From Clostridium sp. AM30-24 (GTDB taxonomy: Bacteria > Bacillota > Clostridia > Lachnospirales > Lachnospiraceae): 64,000 bases of DNA. Location of the stretch: contig NZ_QUJB01000001.1 in assembly GCF_003480435.1 (NCBI RefSeq), forward strand, positions 248,001 through 312,000, read 5' to 3'. Numbering within the stretch: position 1 is the first letter of the stretch; the number at the start of each line of letters is the position of its first letter. Positions 29,253 to 38,320 of this stretch are shown here, piece by piece. The notes under the pieces are model-generated. The model was not told the DNA's origin. It searched no databases and saw only the letters and a list, made by a program, of their open reading frames with translations. Position numbers and translations under genes: made by a program.

Positions 29253-29819
29253 TCAGAGCTCAGCTGCAGCCGGTGCTTCCCCCAAAAAGTGGATCCTGTC
29301 TGATACCTGTGTTCCGAATGCCGTTGTATAGATATCAAGATATTCTTCGTAAGGGCAGGGAAGCCTGTTGGAAAGCATCTCCATCTCAGTTCCCCAAAGA
29401 TCGACGTAGTACGGCAGCACTGTAAAGCCGTTCCGGAGATAAAAGCTTTTTCTTCGGGTTCGGATCACAAGTTCTTCCTCATCGACGCATTTTGTGCTCT
29501 CGATCTCAATAATGATCCGCATCCCCTGATATCGCTCCTTTAGCGCCTGCAGCACCGCGGAACCGGTTCCCTGACCTCTTCTTTCAGACGCGATGGCAAA
29601 GTAGTCGAGAAGAACCCGGTCTCCCGATTTTGCCATGATCGCAAGTCCGAGAAATGTATCATTCTCTTCTGCCGACAGAATCTCCACAAGGCCTGTCTCC
29701 TGTCCGGATATGATCATGGAGAAAGGCTTCTTCTCACCGGCAGGGAAGGCTGTCTCGTAGAGTGCATGGATCTCCATAAGACGTTCTCCTGAAAATACCT
29801 GCTTTAATTCGATTGACAT
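29253..29819 (-). CDS. GNAT family N-acetyltransferase
   Basis: 188 residues. The acetyl-CoA-binding motif A is visible as ASERRGQGTGSAVLQALKER, preceded by the strand LLDYFAIA. The C-terminal SFYLRNGFTVLPYYVDLWG matches the fold's last strands. GNAT enzymes acetylate proteins, amines or antibiotics; I cannot name the substrate. ATG at 29819 follows AAGGAG by seven bases. It ends 69 bases before the neighbouring lipoprotein transcript's promoter region, and lies downstream of topB on the same strand. Confidence 0.85.
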   Translation of the reverse strand: MSIELKQVFSGERLMEIHALYETAFPAGEKKPFSMIISGQETGLVEILSAEENDTFLGLAIMAKSGDRVLLDYFAIASERRGQGTGSAVLQALKERYQGMRIIIEIESTKCVDEEELVIRTRRKSFYLRNGFTVLPYYVDLWGTEMEMLSNRLPCPYEEYLDIYTTAFGTQVSDRIHFLGEAPAAAEL

Positions 29820-29877
29820 CGCTTGTCTCCTTTCCACTCATCAGACACCTGCAGATCATACCTGCAGCCCTCTGTGC

Positions 29878-32082
29878 TCACTGGTTGTCCAGTCTGATTC
29901 CCGCAAGCGCCTTTGCGAACGCATTATTTACTGGTTCTTCCGCCTCTCTTTTCTGGCGGTTTAGATATCTTGCAACGTCCTTCTTCGAGATACCTGCGCC
30001 CTCTTTTTCTCTCCGGCTCTTAAATGCCGAGAGCTTTTCCTTGTGACCGCAGGTGCAGACGAAGATCTGTCCGTCCCCTTTTCCGCGCAGCTCCATCCGT
30101 TTATGGCAGACCGGGCAGCGTGCATTGGATGTCCTTGCGACAGTTTCCCTGTATCCGCATTCTCTGTCCTGGCAGACGAGCATCTCGCTGTTCTTTCCTT
30201 TTACGGCCAGAAGAAATTTTCCACACTGTGGGCAGCGCTTTCCGGTCATATTATCGTGGCGGAAGCTTCCCTGTCCCTGTTTGATTTCGGAGATCAGATC
30301 CTCAGAGTAACTTCGGATTTCCTTCATAAAGACAGTCCGGCTCTCCCTTCCTTTCGCGATGGCTGAAAGGCGCATTTCCCACTGGGCTGTCATATCAGGC
30401 TTTTTCAGATCTTCCGGTACCAGTTCCAGAAGCTGCTTTGCCTTGGATGTGAGCCAGATCTCCTTCCCCTTTTTTTCAAGAAGAAATGAGGAGAACAGTT
30501 TTTCAATGATATCTGCCCTTGTGGCTACGGTTCCAAGACCGCCCGTCTCGCCAAGGGTCTTTGCGAGCATCTTATCATCTGATTCCATAAATGATATCGG
30601 ATTTTCCATGGCAGATAAGAGAAGACTCTCCGTAAATCTCGCTGGCGGCTTCGTTTTTCCTTCCGTCAGAATAAAACGGGGATTTGTGAAAGAATCACCC
30701 TCAGAAAGCTCCGGAAGATTCTGGCTGCGTTCGGACTCAGACTCCGGATCCGTTGTTTCCAGTGATTCATCCTGCTCCTCATACACCGCTTTCCAGCCTG
30801 CGGACTTCACAATGTTTCCGTGGGCAGTAAACCTCTCACCGCCGCTCTCCGCGACGACCGATGTCTGTTCATATTCATACGCCGGATACAGCACCGCAAG
30901 AAATCTCCGCACCACAAGATCATAGATCCGTCTCTCGTCGATCGTCATATGGGTGAGATCCACGAACTGTTCCGTCGGGATGATCGCATGGTGGTCAGAG
31001 ACCTTCGCATCATTTACAAATCCCGGTCTTGCCTTGATTTCCTTGTTAAACAGGGTTCCTGAAAGTTTCCGATAAGGCCCCACCGCGCAGGCTTTCAGTC
31101 TTTCCCGGATCGTCGGCACGATATCCGCAGTCAGATAACGGGAATCTGTTCTCGGGTATGTTAACACTTTATGATTCTCGTAAAGTCTCTGCATGATATC
31201 AAGGGTCTTCTTTGCCGGATAGTCAAACCGACGGTTCGCCTCCCGTTGGAGCTCTGTCAGATCATATAAAAGCGGCGGCTCCGTGTGCTTCGGTGTCTTC
31301 TTCACGGAGACAATCTTAAGGGGCGTTCCGGATATTTTCTCCAGGATCGTCTGCATCCGCTCCTTATCAAAAGAGGACGTGCTGTTTGATTTTTTGTCTC
31401 TCCAGATAAGCTTTAAAGCTCCTGCCTCCGCCCGGATTCCGTAATATGGCTTCGGCACAAAGTTTCTGATCTGTTCCTCCCTCTTTGCGATCATGGCCAG
31501 TGTCGGTGTCTGGACGCGCCCGCAGGATAACTGGGCGTTATATTTACAGGTCAACGCTCTCGTGGCGTTAATCCCCACAAGCCAGTCCGCCTCCGCCCGG
31601 CACATGGCGGCAGCGTAGAGCGGTTCATACTCCTTTCCGCTTTTCAGCGAAGCGAAGCCTTCCCGGATCGCCTTGTCCGTCACGGAAGAGATCCAGAGAC
31701 GTTTCAGGGGCTTATCCGTCCCCGCCTTTTTTAATATCAGTCTCGCTACAAGCTCGCCTTCCCGCCCGGCATCCGTGGCGATCACGATGTCACCCACATC
31801 TTTCCTGTGGATCTGGCTCTTTACCGCCTGATACTGTTTCCCGGTCTGCTTTATGACCTCCAGACGGAAGGTTTCCGGCATCATCGGGAGGTCTTCCATC
31901 TTCCATTCTTTATATTTCTTATCGTAGTCCTCCGGGTCCGCCAGAGTCACCAGATGCCCTAATGCCCAGGTGACGATATATTTGTCACCTTCCAGACATC
32001 CGTTTCCGGAACGGCTGCATTTTAAGACACGAGCGATGTCGCGTCCCACCGAAGGTTTCTCGGCAATGACAAGTGTTTTCAC
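29878..32082 (-). CDS. topB: DNA topoisomerase III with zinc-finger tail
   Basis: A 734-residue type IA topoisomerase. The TOPRIM part has LVIAEKPSVGRDIAR and ATDAGREGELVARLI, the canonical loop LSCGRVQTPTLAMIAKRE is present, and the active Tyr309 is in VLTYPRTDSRYL. The last ~100 residues carry two cysteine clusters, CPQCGKFL...CQDRECGYR and CPVCHKRM...CTCGH, unlike the shorter paralogue at 12023-14077. Start: GTG at 32082, with AGGAG seven bases upstream; the ORF's earlier ATG lacks a site. It starts seven bases after the HD-domain gene in the same direction. Confidence 0.93.
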   Translation of the reverse strand: MKTLVIAEKPSVGRDIARVLKCSRSGNGCLEGDKYIVTWALGHLVTLADPEDYDKKYKEWKMEDLPMMPETFRLEVIKQTGKQYQAVKSQIHRKDVGDIVIATDAGREGELVARLILKKAGTDKPLKRLWISSVTDKAIREGFASLKSGKEYEPLYAAAMCRAEADWLVGINATRALTCKYNAQLSCGRVQTPTLAMIAKREEQIRNFVPKPYYGIRAEAGALKLIWRDKKSNSTSSFDKERMQTILEKISGTPLKIVSVKKTPKHTEPPLLYDLTELQREANRRFDYPAKKTLDIMQRLYENHKVLTYPRTDSRYLTADIVPTIRERLKACAVGPYRKLSGTLFNKEIKARPGFVNDAKVSDHHAIIPTEQFVDLTHMTIDERRIYDLVVRRFLAVLYPAYEYEQTSVVAESGGERFTAHGNIVKSAGWKAVYEEQDESLETTDPESESERSQNLPELSEGDSFTNPRFILTEGKTKPPARFTESLLLSAMENPISFMESDDKMLAKTLGETGGLGTVATRADIIEKLFSSFLLEKKGKEIWLTSKAKQLLELVPEDLKKPDMTAQWEMRLSAIAKGRESRTVFMKEIRSYSEDLISEIKQGQGSFRHDNMTGKRCPQCGKFLLAVKGKNSEMLVCQDRECGYRETVARTSNARCPVCHKRMELRGKGDGQIFVCTCGHKEKLSAFKSRREKEGAGISKKDVARYLNRQKREAEEPVNNAFAKALAGIRLDNQ

Positions 32083-32086
32083 CTGT

Positions 32087-32587
32087 TTACTCCTCTCCGC
32101 TCTCAAACATCAGCCGGAACAGGCGTTTTCCGCCTTCGGTCCGGAAGTTTCTGGCAAACACGCTCTTCTGGGTATCCGACGTCGCTCCATCCTCGAAGAG
32201 ATTGACGAGGAAATCCGCCTCCACAAGGATCTGGTAATCCAGCCCGTCAATATTGTCATAGGTATGGTGATGACCTACCAGATAGCAGACGCGGTCAATG
32301 ACCTCCTCTGGCCAGGAAAGAGCGGTGAGCATGGTCCGCGCCTCGCCCGGTCCCTCAAGCTCCTGATATTTTCCGGTATTCCGTCCATACTTCTCTTCCG
32401 CCTTGTGAATTCCGATATCATGAACGATGGCTGCCGCCTCGAGGATTTCCTGAGTATAAGGATCGAGCTTTTCCTCCAGACCGATCAGCCTTGCAAATTC
32501 GTGGACCTTTAAAAAATGCTGGATCCGCTTTACATCCCTGTCATCGTAGCGTATCATTTCATATAAGAGTTCATCAAGTCTCGTCAT
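32087..32587 (-). CDS. HD-domain phosphohydrolase
   Basis: 166 residues. The metal site of the HD superfamily is visible: His29, His56-Asp57 in AAAIVHDIGIHKAE, then GHHHTYDNIDG and a late Asp in LVEADFLVNL. Such proteins hydrolyse nucleotides or cyclic nucleotides, or act as 5'-nucleotidases; the substrate is not evident. It lies between recG (upstream on this strand) and the long topB, and its start follows GGAG. Confidence 0.87.
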   Translation of the reverse strand: MTRLDELLYEMIRYDDRDVKRIQHFLKVHEFARLIGLEEKLDPYTQEILEAAAIVHDIGIHKAEEKYGRNTGKYQELEGPGEARTMLTALSWPEEVIDRVCYLVGHHHTYDNIDGLDYQILVEADFLVNLFEDGATSDTQKSVFARNFRTEGGKRLFRLMFESGEE

Positions 32588-32669
32588 GTGTGTCCATCTC
32601 CTCTTTATTAAAAATTTATAGCATCGTTTCGGTTTCTACGCTGTCTGTCCCGTACTGTTTTCTTTCTCG

Positions 32670-34724
32670 TTACAGATTCAGTTTCTCATACTTCTCTTCC
32701 ATAAAGCAGTCGAGACGTTTTTTCAATTCCTGATTCTCTTCCTCCTCCAGATCCTCATCCCGCTCCAGAAGCCGGTTCACATCCTCGGATACTTTCTTAA
32801 GAGTCACCGCGTCTGTGTAGATATCCGCCAACCGGAACTCCAGATCGCCGCTCTGGCGTATCCCGAAGATATCACCGGGACCACGGAGCTTCAGGTCTTC
32901 GGAGGCAATATAGAAGCCATCGTTAGACTTATTTAAGACATCAAGACGCCGGTTCTTCTCTTTATTGCCGGAGGCATTCACCATAATGCAGTAGGACTGC
33001 CTGTCTCCTCGTCCGACACGACCGCGGAGCTGATGGAGCTGCGCCAGACCGAACCTTTCGGCGTTCTCTATCATCATCACCGTGGCATTCGGCACATTCA
33101 CCCCGACTTCTATGACCGTGGTGGAGACAAGAACCTGAATCTCCCCCGCAGCAAATTTTTCCATGATCTGATTCTTCTCTTTTCCCTTCATCTTCCCATG
33201 AAGATACTCCACCCGTATCCCCGGCAGGTGCTCTCTGAGAATCTTTGTATAATCCAGAACATTCTCAGCCTCGATCATCTCGCTCTCCTCCACCATCGGG
33301 CAGATCACATAGGCCTGTCGGCCATTTTTCACCTCATTTTCAATAAATCGGTATGCCCGGGGGCGATAGCTCTTATCCACCACACAGTTCTTTATGGGAA
33401 GGCGGTTCGCCGGAAGCTCATCAATAACGGAAATATCGAGATCCCCATACAGGATGATCGCCAGTGTCCTTGGAATCGGGGTAGCACTCATGACCAGCAC
33501 GTGGGGCATCTGTCCCTTATTTCCTAACATCTCCCTCTGGGCAACACCAAACCGGTGCTGCTCGTCCGTGATGACGAGCGCAAGGTTGTCATAAACGACC
33601 TTCTCCTGGATCAGGGCGTGGGTGCCTATGATCATGTCTGCCTCGTGGGAGGCAATTTTCCCATAGGCGATGCGTTTTTCCTTTGCCGTCATGGATCCGG
33701 TGATAAGAACCACATTTTTATCAACACCATGCTTTTCAAAAAGTTCTGTCACAGATTCGAAATGCTGCCTCGCAAGGACTTCCGTCGGAACCATAAGGGC
33801 TCCCTGATATCCATTCTCACAGACGGCCAGAAGCGCCAGTACCGCTATGATCGTCTTACCGGAGCCAACATCCCCCTGGATCAGCCGGTTCATGACAGAA
33901 CCGCTTCTGAGGTCTTTCAGCACCTCCTCCAGCGTCCTCATCTGGGCATCTGTGAGCTTATACGGCAGCTCATTCAGAAGTCTTCTGCATTCGTCCTGCT
34001 TTTTTACAGAGAACAGGCTCTGCACATCCTGACGTTTATCCTTTAAACGGCGTACCGCCAGAAGGAAAAAGAAAAACTCATCATATACGAGGCGTTTTCT
34101 GGCAAATGTCAGATCTTCCTTATCCGCCGGGAAATGGATATGTTCGATCGCAAAATTATATTCCGCAAGCTCATTTGCGATCCTGAGACTTGCCGGCAGA
34201 TAATCCCGTTCCAAAGTGCGGATCGCAAGGGCCTGTTCCACCGCGGAGGTGATCGTCTTATTCCCAAGTCCCTTCGTCTGGGCATATACGGGCCGCAGGC
34301 TGGATAAAAGTCCTTCGTATGCCTCCGGCTGAAACATCTGGGGCTGTTCCATCGTGAGTCCGTTCTTTTTACGGGTCACGCGTCCACGGAAGATAAAATG
34401 GCTGTCCGCCCGCAGGGTGTTCTTTAAATAAGGCATGTGATACCAGACAAGGCGTAATTTCCCCGTCATATCGCTTATGTTCGCCTGAACGATAGAGAGA
34501 CCGTTTATATGGACTCCGGTGGCTCCTGTCTTTAAAAAACCTTCCACTGTCCCTGTCTCGCCCTCGGAGAGTTCCCCAATAGCTTGCGGTTCCCCATAGG
34601 TATCATATCCTTTTGGATAGTAATGGAGCAGGTCATCGATGGTGCGGATCCCGACTTTTTCAAAGAGTTTTGCGGTTTTTTCCCCGATGCCTTTTAAAGT
34701 CTCTATGGACTGGTCGTTTGCCAC
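32670..34724 (-). CDS. recG: ATP-dependent DNA helicase RecG
   Basis: RecG remodels stalled replication forks and branch-migrates junctions. The 684-residue protein has the wedge/OB domain at the N-terminus (LKGIGEKTAKLFEKVG), Walker A GDVGSGKT, the DEQH box LVITDEQHRFGVAQR, and motif VI QLHQLRGRVGRG, with the C-terminal RLADIYTD region. I start at GTG 34724 (AAGGAG ten bases upstream), giving a normal N-terminus; the frame extends 40 codons further through the DAK terminator. It is followed by the HD protein. Confidence 0.95.
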   Translation of the reverse strand: MANDQSIETLKGIGEKTAKLFEKVGIRTIDDLLHYYPKGYDTYGEPQAIGELSEGETGTVEGFLKTGATGVHINGLSIVQANISDMTGKLRLVWYHMPYLKNTLRADSHFIFRGRVTRKKNGLTMEQPQMFQPEAYEGLLSSLRPVYAQTKGLGNKTITSAVEQALAIRTLERDYLPASLRIANELAEYNFAIEHIHFPADKEDLTFARKRLVYDEFFFFLLAVRRLKDKRQDVQSLFSVKKQDECRRLLNELPYKLTDAQMRTLEEVLKDLRSGSVMNRLIQGDVGSGKTIIAVLALLAVCENGYQGALMVPTEVLARQHFESVTELFEKHGVDKNVVLITGSMTAKEKRIAYGKIASHEADMIIGTHALIQEKVVYDNLALVITDEQHRFGVAQREMLGNKGQMPHVLVMSATPIPRTLAIILYGDLDISVIDELPANRLPIKNCVVDKSYRPRAYRFIENEVKNGRQAYVICPMVEESEMIEAENVLDYTKILREHLPGIRVEYLHGKMKGKEKNQIMEKFAAGEIQVLVSTTVIEVGVNVPNATVMMIENAERFGLAQLHQLRGRVGRGDRQSYCIMVNASGNKEKNRRLDVLNKSNDGFYIASEDLKLRGPGDIFGIRQSGDLEFRLADIYTDAVTLKKVSEDVNRLLERDEDLEEEENQELKKRLDCFMEEKYEKLNL

Positions 34725-34813
34725 CTGTTTCACGCTCCTTTTTATCTTATCCTGCGGTTCAGTCCGCGGCACTTTGAGAGAATGCCGGAAATTTCCCGCT
34801 TTTTGTCTCACTG

Positions 34814-34858
34814 AAAAAGCTGCCTCATCAGGTCTTTTGACCAAAGGGAGCAGCTTTT
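34814..34858 (-). terminator. Intrinsic terminator of the Asp23-DAK2 operon
   Basis: On the minus strand AAAAGCTGC and GCAGCTTTTT form the outer stem around a nested GGTC/GACC hairpin, 48 bases after the DAK2 gene. Confidence 0.8.
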
Positions 34859-34906
34859 CTGTCGTTATGCATTTGCCGGGTATCGAACACCGCTGGCATT
34901 TCCCGC

Positions 34907-36616
34907 TTACTCTACAGAAAGCAGGTAGTAATAGATCGGCTGACCGCCGTCATTTAATTCAACTTCACAGTTCGGGAATGCCGCCTGCACTTTTTCTACA
35001 AGAACCTCGGCATCCTCCTCCGTCACATCTTCACCAAAATAGACACTGATCAGTTCGGATTCATCCTCCACCATGCGTTTTAAGGTCTCAAGAACGGTCT
35101 CATTGACGTTCTGTCCTACGGCAAGCATGCCGGAATCGCCGATTCCCATAATATCGCCCTCGTGGATCTCCATTCCGTCAATGTTCGTGTTGCGGACTGC
35201 ATAAGTGATCTGTCCGGTGTGGATCCGGCCCATCTCGGATGTCATATTCTCAAGGTTCTCCTCCGGGGAAAGATCCGGAAGGAAGTTGATGAGAGCTGCG
35301 ATCCCCTGCGGTACGGTTTTGGACGGAACAACGAAGACCTTCTTATCTTCCACGAGGCTCTTTGCCTGTTCTGCGGCAAGAATGATGTTCTTGTTATTCG
35401 GAAGGATGTAGATCACATCCGCATTGACCTTTTCGATCGCATTCAACATATCCTCGGTACTTGGGTTCATCGTCTGTCCGCCCTCGATCAGGTAGTCAGC
35501 ACCGATCCCCTTAAAGATCTCGCCAAGGCCGTCACCGATGGATACGGCGATGAAGCCATAAGGCTTTCTCGGCTCATCAGCGGCAGGAGTATCTTCTTTT
35601 TTTGTCTCCACCGGAGTCTCCGCTGTCTGTGCAGCACCGGAAGCATTCTGGATCAGGCGCTCGTGGTGTTCCTCGCGCATATTATCGACCTTCATTCTGG
35701 AAAGGGAGCCGTAAGTCAGACCTTTCTCGAATGCGAGACCCGGATGGTTCGTGTGGACATGGACTTTAATGATATCGTCATCAGAAACTACAACAACGCA
35801 GTCACCGATGGACTCCAAATATCCTTTAAATTTCTGCTCCTCGTCCATATCGTAAGCTTTCTCCACGTTTACGATAAACTCAGTGCAGTAGCCGTACTTA
35901 ATATCGGAAGTGGAAAGATCGTCACTTCCTGCAGCCACCTTCGGTTTTGCGGACTCTGTGTTTGCGACTGCCGGCGCAGCGGTATCAAACGGGATTCCTT
36001 TTCCTAAAAGGCCGTCGAGACCACCCTTCATAACCTGCATAAGACCCTGTCCGCCGGAATCGACAACACCCGCCTGCTTTAATACCGGAAGCATCTCCGG
36101 AGTCTGGCTTAATACATAGTCGCCTTCCTCGATCACCTGTGTTAAGAAGTTGATCACATCATCCGTCTGTGTTGCAAGATCAACAGCCTTCTCAGCCATT
36201 CCCTTTGCCACAGTGAGGATCGTACCTTCCTTCGGCTTCATAACAGCCTTGTAGGCAGTCTCAGTTGCGCGGGTAAACGCGTTTGCCAGACTTGTCACCG
36301 TAATTTCGTTGGATTCCTTGATCTCTTTTGTGAAACCGCGGAATAACTGGGATAAGATAACGCCGGAGTTACCGCGGGCGCCTCTTAAGGATCCGGATGA
36401 GAGAGCCTTCGCGATGGACTCCATTGTCGGATTCTCGATCGCAGCCACCTCTCTTGCCGCGGCCATGATCGTCATAGTCATATTCGTACCCGTATCACCG
36501 TCCGGAACCGGGAATACGTTTAATTCGTTAATCCATTCTTTTTTTGCCTCAAGGCCTTTTGCTGCGGCCAGAACCGCTTTCTGTAAGAGAGCGGCATCTA
36601 CGGACTTTAATTCCAT
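34907..36616 (-). CDS. DAK2 domain protein (fatty acid kinase FakA-like)
   Basis: 569 residues. The N-terminal DAK2 kinase domain shows NVFPVPDGDTGTNMTMTI and GARGNSGVILSQLFRGF. A middle DAK1-like domain and a C-terminal Cys-poor region (SELISVYFGEDVTEEDAEVL) follow. This is the architecture of FakA/YloV, which phosphorylates fatty acids carried by FakB proteins and feeds phospholipid synthesis. No fakB lies in the window. It is 16 bases downstream of the Asp23 gene, a standard Firmicutes pairing. AAGGAGG precedes the ATG. Confidence 0.92.
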   Translation of the reverse strand: MELKSVDAALLQKAVLAAAKGLEAKKEWINELNVFPVPDGDTGTNMTMTIMAAAREVAAIENPTMESIAKALSSGSLRGARGNSGVILSQLFRGFTKEIKESNEITVTSLANAFTRATETAYKAVMKPKEGTILTVAKGMAEKAVDLATQTDDVINFLTQVIEEGDYVLSQTPEMLPVLKQAGVVDSGGQGLMQVMKGGLDGLLGKGIPFDTAAPAVANTESAKPKVAAGSDDLSTSDIKYGYCTEFIVNVEKAYDMDEEQKFKGYLESIGDCVVVVSDDDIIKVHVHTNHPGLAFEKGLTYGSLSRMKVDNMREEHHERLIQNASGAAQTAETPVETKKEDTPAADEPRKPYGFIAVSIGDGLGEIFKGIGADYLIEGGQTMNPSTEDMLNAIEKVNADVIYILPNNKNIILAAEQAKSLVEDKKVFVVPSKTVPQGIAALINFLPDLSPEENLENMTSEMGRIHTGQITYAVRNTNIDGMEIHEGDIMGIGDSGMLAVGQNVNETVLETLKRMVEDESELISVYFGEDVTEEDAEVLVEKVQAAFPNCEVELNDGGQPIYYYLLSVE

Positions 36617-36632
36617 GGATTTTACTTCCTCC

Positions 36633-36989
36633 TTAATCTATCACTCGAACGCCTTCAACAAAGATATTGATCTTTTCAACCGGCATTCCCGTGAACTCTT
36701 CTACTTTGTATTTCACACTCTCGATCAGGTTATCCGCTACGGTCGAGATGCTGACGCCATAGGATACGATTACGTGGAAGTCGATCTCAATTGCATTATC
36801 ATTGATCGTTACATTGATTCCGTGAGTCAGGCTTTCTCTCTTTAAAAGCTTTACCAGACCGTCTTTCATACTTACTGCAGCCATTCCCACGATTCCAAAG
36901 CATTCTACCGCTGTCGTGCCGGCATAAAGAGCGATAACATCGGTGTCGATCTGGATCTGTCCCATTTTATTGTTAATACATCCCTTCAT
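36633..36989 (-). CDS. Asp23/Gls24 family envelope stress protein
   Basis: 118 residues of the Asp23/Gls24 (DUF322) family, cytosolic or membrane-associated proteins induced by alkaline or cell wall stress in some Gram-positives. The family pattern is seen in GQIQIDTDVIALYAGTTAVE and in DFHVIVSYGVSISTVADNL. It heads the operon with the FakA-like kinase. GGAGG lies eight bases before the ATG. Confidence 0.9.
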   Translation of the reverse strand: MKGCINNKMGQIQIDTDVIALYAGTTAVECFGIVGMAAVSMKDGLVKLLKRESLTHGINVTINDNAIEIDFHVIVSYGVSISTVADNLIESVKYKVEEFTGMPVEKINIFVEGVRVID

Positions 36990-37131
36990 ACGCTAAGCCT
37001 CCATTCCTACTGATTATAAGCGCCGTATCCTGATAAAAAGGCGCAAACGCCAACGATCCAGCCGGATCATAACACAGACCACCCGGATCATTCGCGCAAA
37101 AGTTCCTTTATAATTGAACTTTAATAACCCT

Positions 37132-37160
37132 AATATACCATATCAAGTTTTCTCTGTCCA
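37132..37160 (-). promoter_or_regulatory. Promoter of the Asp23-DAK2 operon
   Basis: On the minus strand TGGACA (37155-37160) and TATATT (37132-37137) are 17 bases apart. Confidence 0.65.
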
Positions 37161-37210
37161 TGGGATTCCACTTATTTTTCATAAAAATGTGAAATTTCTA
37201 AAAATTTTGC

Positions 37211-37239
37211 TTGCAAAATATTTAATCTTCTGCTATGAT
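37211..37239 (+). promoter_or_regulatory. rpmB promoter
   Basis: TTGCAA (37211-37216) and TATGAT (37234-37239) are 17 bases apart, 55 bases before the start codon. Confidence 0.75.
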
Positions 37240-37294
37240 ATCCATGTTATGGATTTTTGCATCCAACCGTATGAATGATTAAGGAGGTGGAATC

Positions 37295-37480
37295 ATGGCT
37301 AAATGTGCTATTTGCGAAAAGGCGGCTCACTTTGGTAATGGAGTAAGCCATTCCCATAGAAGATCCAATAAAATCTGGAACGCGAATGTAAAATCTGTAA
37401 AGGTTAAGGTTAACGGCGGCTCCCGCAAGATGTATGTATGCACTTCCTGCTTAAGATCCGGTCTCGTTGAGAGAGCTTAA
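37295..37480 (+). CDS. rpmB: 50S ribosomal protein L28
   Basis: 61-residue bacterial L28 of the large ribosomal subunit. It carries the zinc-ribbon (C+) form: CAIC at residues 4-7 and CTSC at residues 50-53. The core HSHRRSNKIWNANV is typical. AAGGAGGT is eight bases before the ATG. It is monocistronic, with a strong promoter and terminator. Confidence 0.97.
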   Translation: MAKCAICEKAAHFGNGVSHSHRRSNKIWNANVKSVKVKVNGGSRKMYVCTSCLRSGLVERA

Positions 37481-37507
37481 TCCTCCTTTTACAAGATAGG
37501 GAATCGA

Positions 37508-37545
37508 AATAAAGGCATCCTCAAATGAGGGTGCCTTTATTTTTC
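37508..37545 (+). terminator. Intrinsic terminator of rpmB
   Basis: The 15-bp stem AATAAAGGCATCCTC/GAGGGTGCCTTTATT (one G-U pair) closes a 4-base loop, with TTTTT following. Confidence 0.9.
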
Positions 37546-37711
37546 GTATCTATAAAACTTCTGTGAGCATCTATTATTAGTAGCTCGATCTTTTTTTTCA
37601 TTCTTTACCAGTATTCGCGACTTTCCATCGCAAAACCTATTATATTATCCGAAGGATATATGATATACTCTTGTTTCTGCAGTCATATCCGAGTTATTGT
37701 CAGGCATTCCC

Positions 37712-38146
37712 TTACTTTTCTTTTTTTGCTTGGAGCATTAACGGAAATATTTCTATGCAGTATACTAATAACGGAAATATTTCACACATTTTCGTTGGAA
37801 ATCCTTTATAATATAATAATAAACATGCTATCGATACACCAAAAGTGAAAAACAGAAGTTTTCTTTGATATTGTAGAAGTTCTATCCATAAAAAAAGCGC
37901 TATTAATATTATAGTTGCCATACAACCACTAGGAATATCCTTATCTAAATATAGCATATATGGAATTATTGTACCAAATAATATTAGAAAATACGAAAAC
38001 CATTTAGTACGATTTGCATATATCCGTTTCCATATCATCGTCTGTATAATTTCTTGAAGCAATACAATTATAATTCTCGTTATTGTGAACTTTGTTTTTG
38101 CAAGCAAGAAATGGACAATAGGTGTGATTATTAATAAAAAAAGCAT
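37712..38146 (-). CDS. Small polytopic membrane protein, unidentified
   Basis: 144 residues, almost entirely hydrophobic, with about five predicted helices, starting MLFLLIITPIVHFLLAKTKF. A basic loop KRIYANRTKW lies after helix two. The C-terminal end has a tandem repetition EIFPLLVYC-IEIFPLML, matching a 15-base direct repeat in the DNA. I considered AgrB, but its histidine/cysteine protease motif is absent. AGAAGGTG precedes the ATG, which lies 11 bases after the micropeptide gene, so the two are co-expressed. Codon use is strongly AT-rich compared with the surroundings. A transporter, processing or immunity role for the micropeptide is possible but unsupported. Confidence 0.65.
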   Translation of the reverse strand: MLFLLIITPIVHFLLAKTKFTITRIIIVLLQEIIQTMIWKRIYANRTKWFSYFLILFGTIIPYMLYLDKDIPSGCMATIILIALFLWIELLQYQRKLLFFTFGVSIACLLLYYKGFPTKMCEIFPLLVYCIEIFPLMLQAKKEK

Positions 38147-38157
38147 GTATCACCTTC

Positions 38158-38259
38158 TTAATTAGATTTAGAGCTTGTCTTTGCGAGTACTTGTGATGTA
38201 GAGATCAGTGTAATTACACCTGTACAGATTAACAGTTTTTTAATGTTGTGTCTTTTCAT
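38158..38259 (-). CDS. 33-residue exported micropeptide
   Basis: A short gene with an excellent ribosome site (AAAGGAGG, eight bases before ATG). The product starts MKRHNIKKLLICTGVITL and has a basic N-terminus, a hydrophobic core, and a VLA signal-peptidase-like site near residue 26. Cleavage there would leave only a seven-residue polar tail, KTSSKSN. It has no Trp, and no Cys outside the hydrophobic core, so it is not an AgrD-type thiolactone precursor. It is co-directional with the sigma/anti-sigma genes upstream and with the membrane protein 11 bases downstream. Candidate roles are a secreted signal (Phr-like) or a small membrane toxin; neither is shown. Confidence 0.6.
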   Translation of the reverse strand: MKRHNIKKLLICTGVITLISTSQVLAKTSSKSN

Positions 38260-38320
38260 AAACACGTCCTCCTTTATCTTTTTCATCTATATAACGGTCA
38301 AATAAGACTTTAGGGACATG

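Larger units (their letters stand above)
36990..37294. other. Divergent promoter region of the Asp23 and rpmB genes
   Basis: 305 bases holding two outward-facing promoters (37132-37160 minus, 37211-37239 plus) and an Asp23-operon leader of about 130 bases. The leader contains the motif GATCCGGCTGGATC; I see no known riboswitch fold in it. Confidence 0.6.

Noticed and set aside
30024..30366. Cysteine-rich plus-strand frames opposite topB
   Set aside because: They are reverse-strand shadows of the zinc-finger tail of topoisomerase III.
32670..34844. RecG starting at 34844
   Set aside because: The first 40 codons read through the DAK2 operon terminator; GTG 34724 has a good ribosome site and the expected N-terminus.
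37712..38259. An agrB/agrD quorum-sensing pair
   Set aside because: The membrane protein lacks AgrB's conserved His/Cys protease region and the peptide lacks an AgrD thiolactone core and acidic tail.
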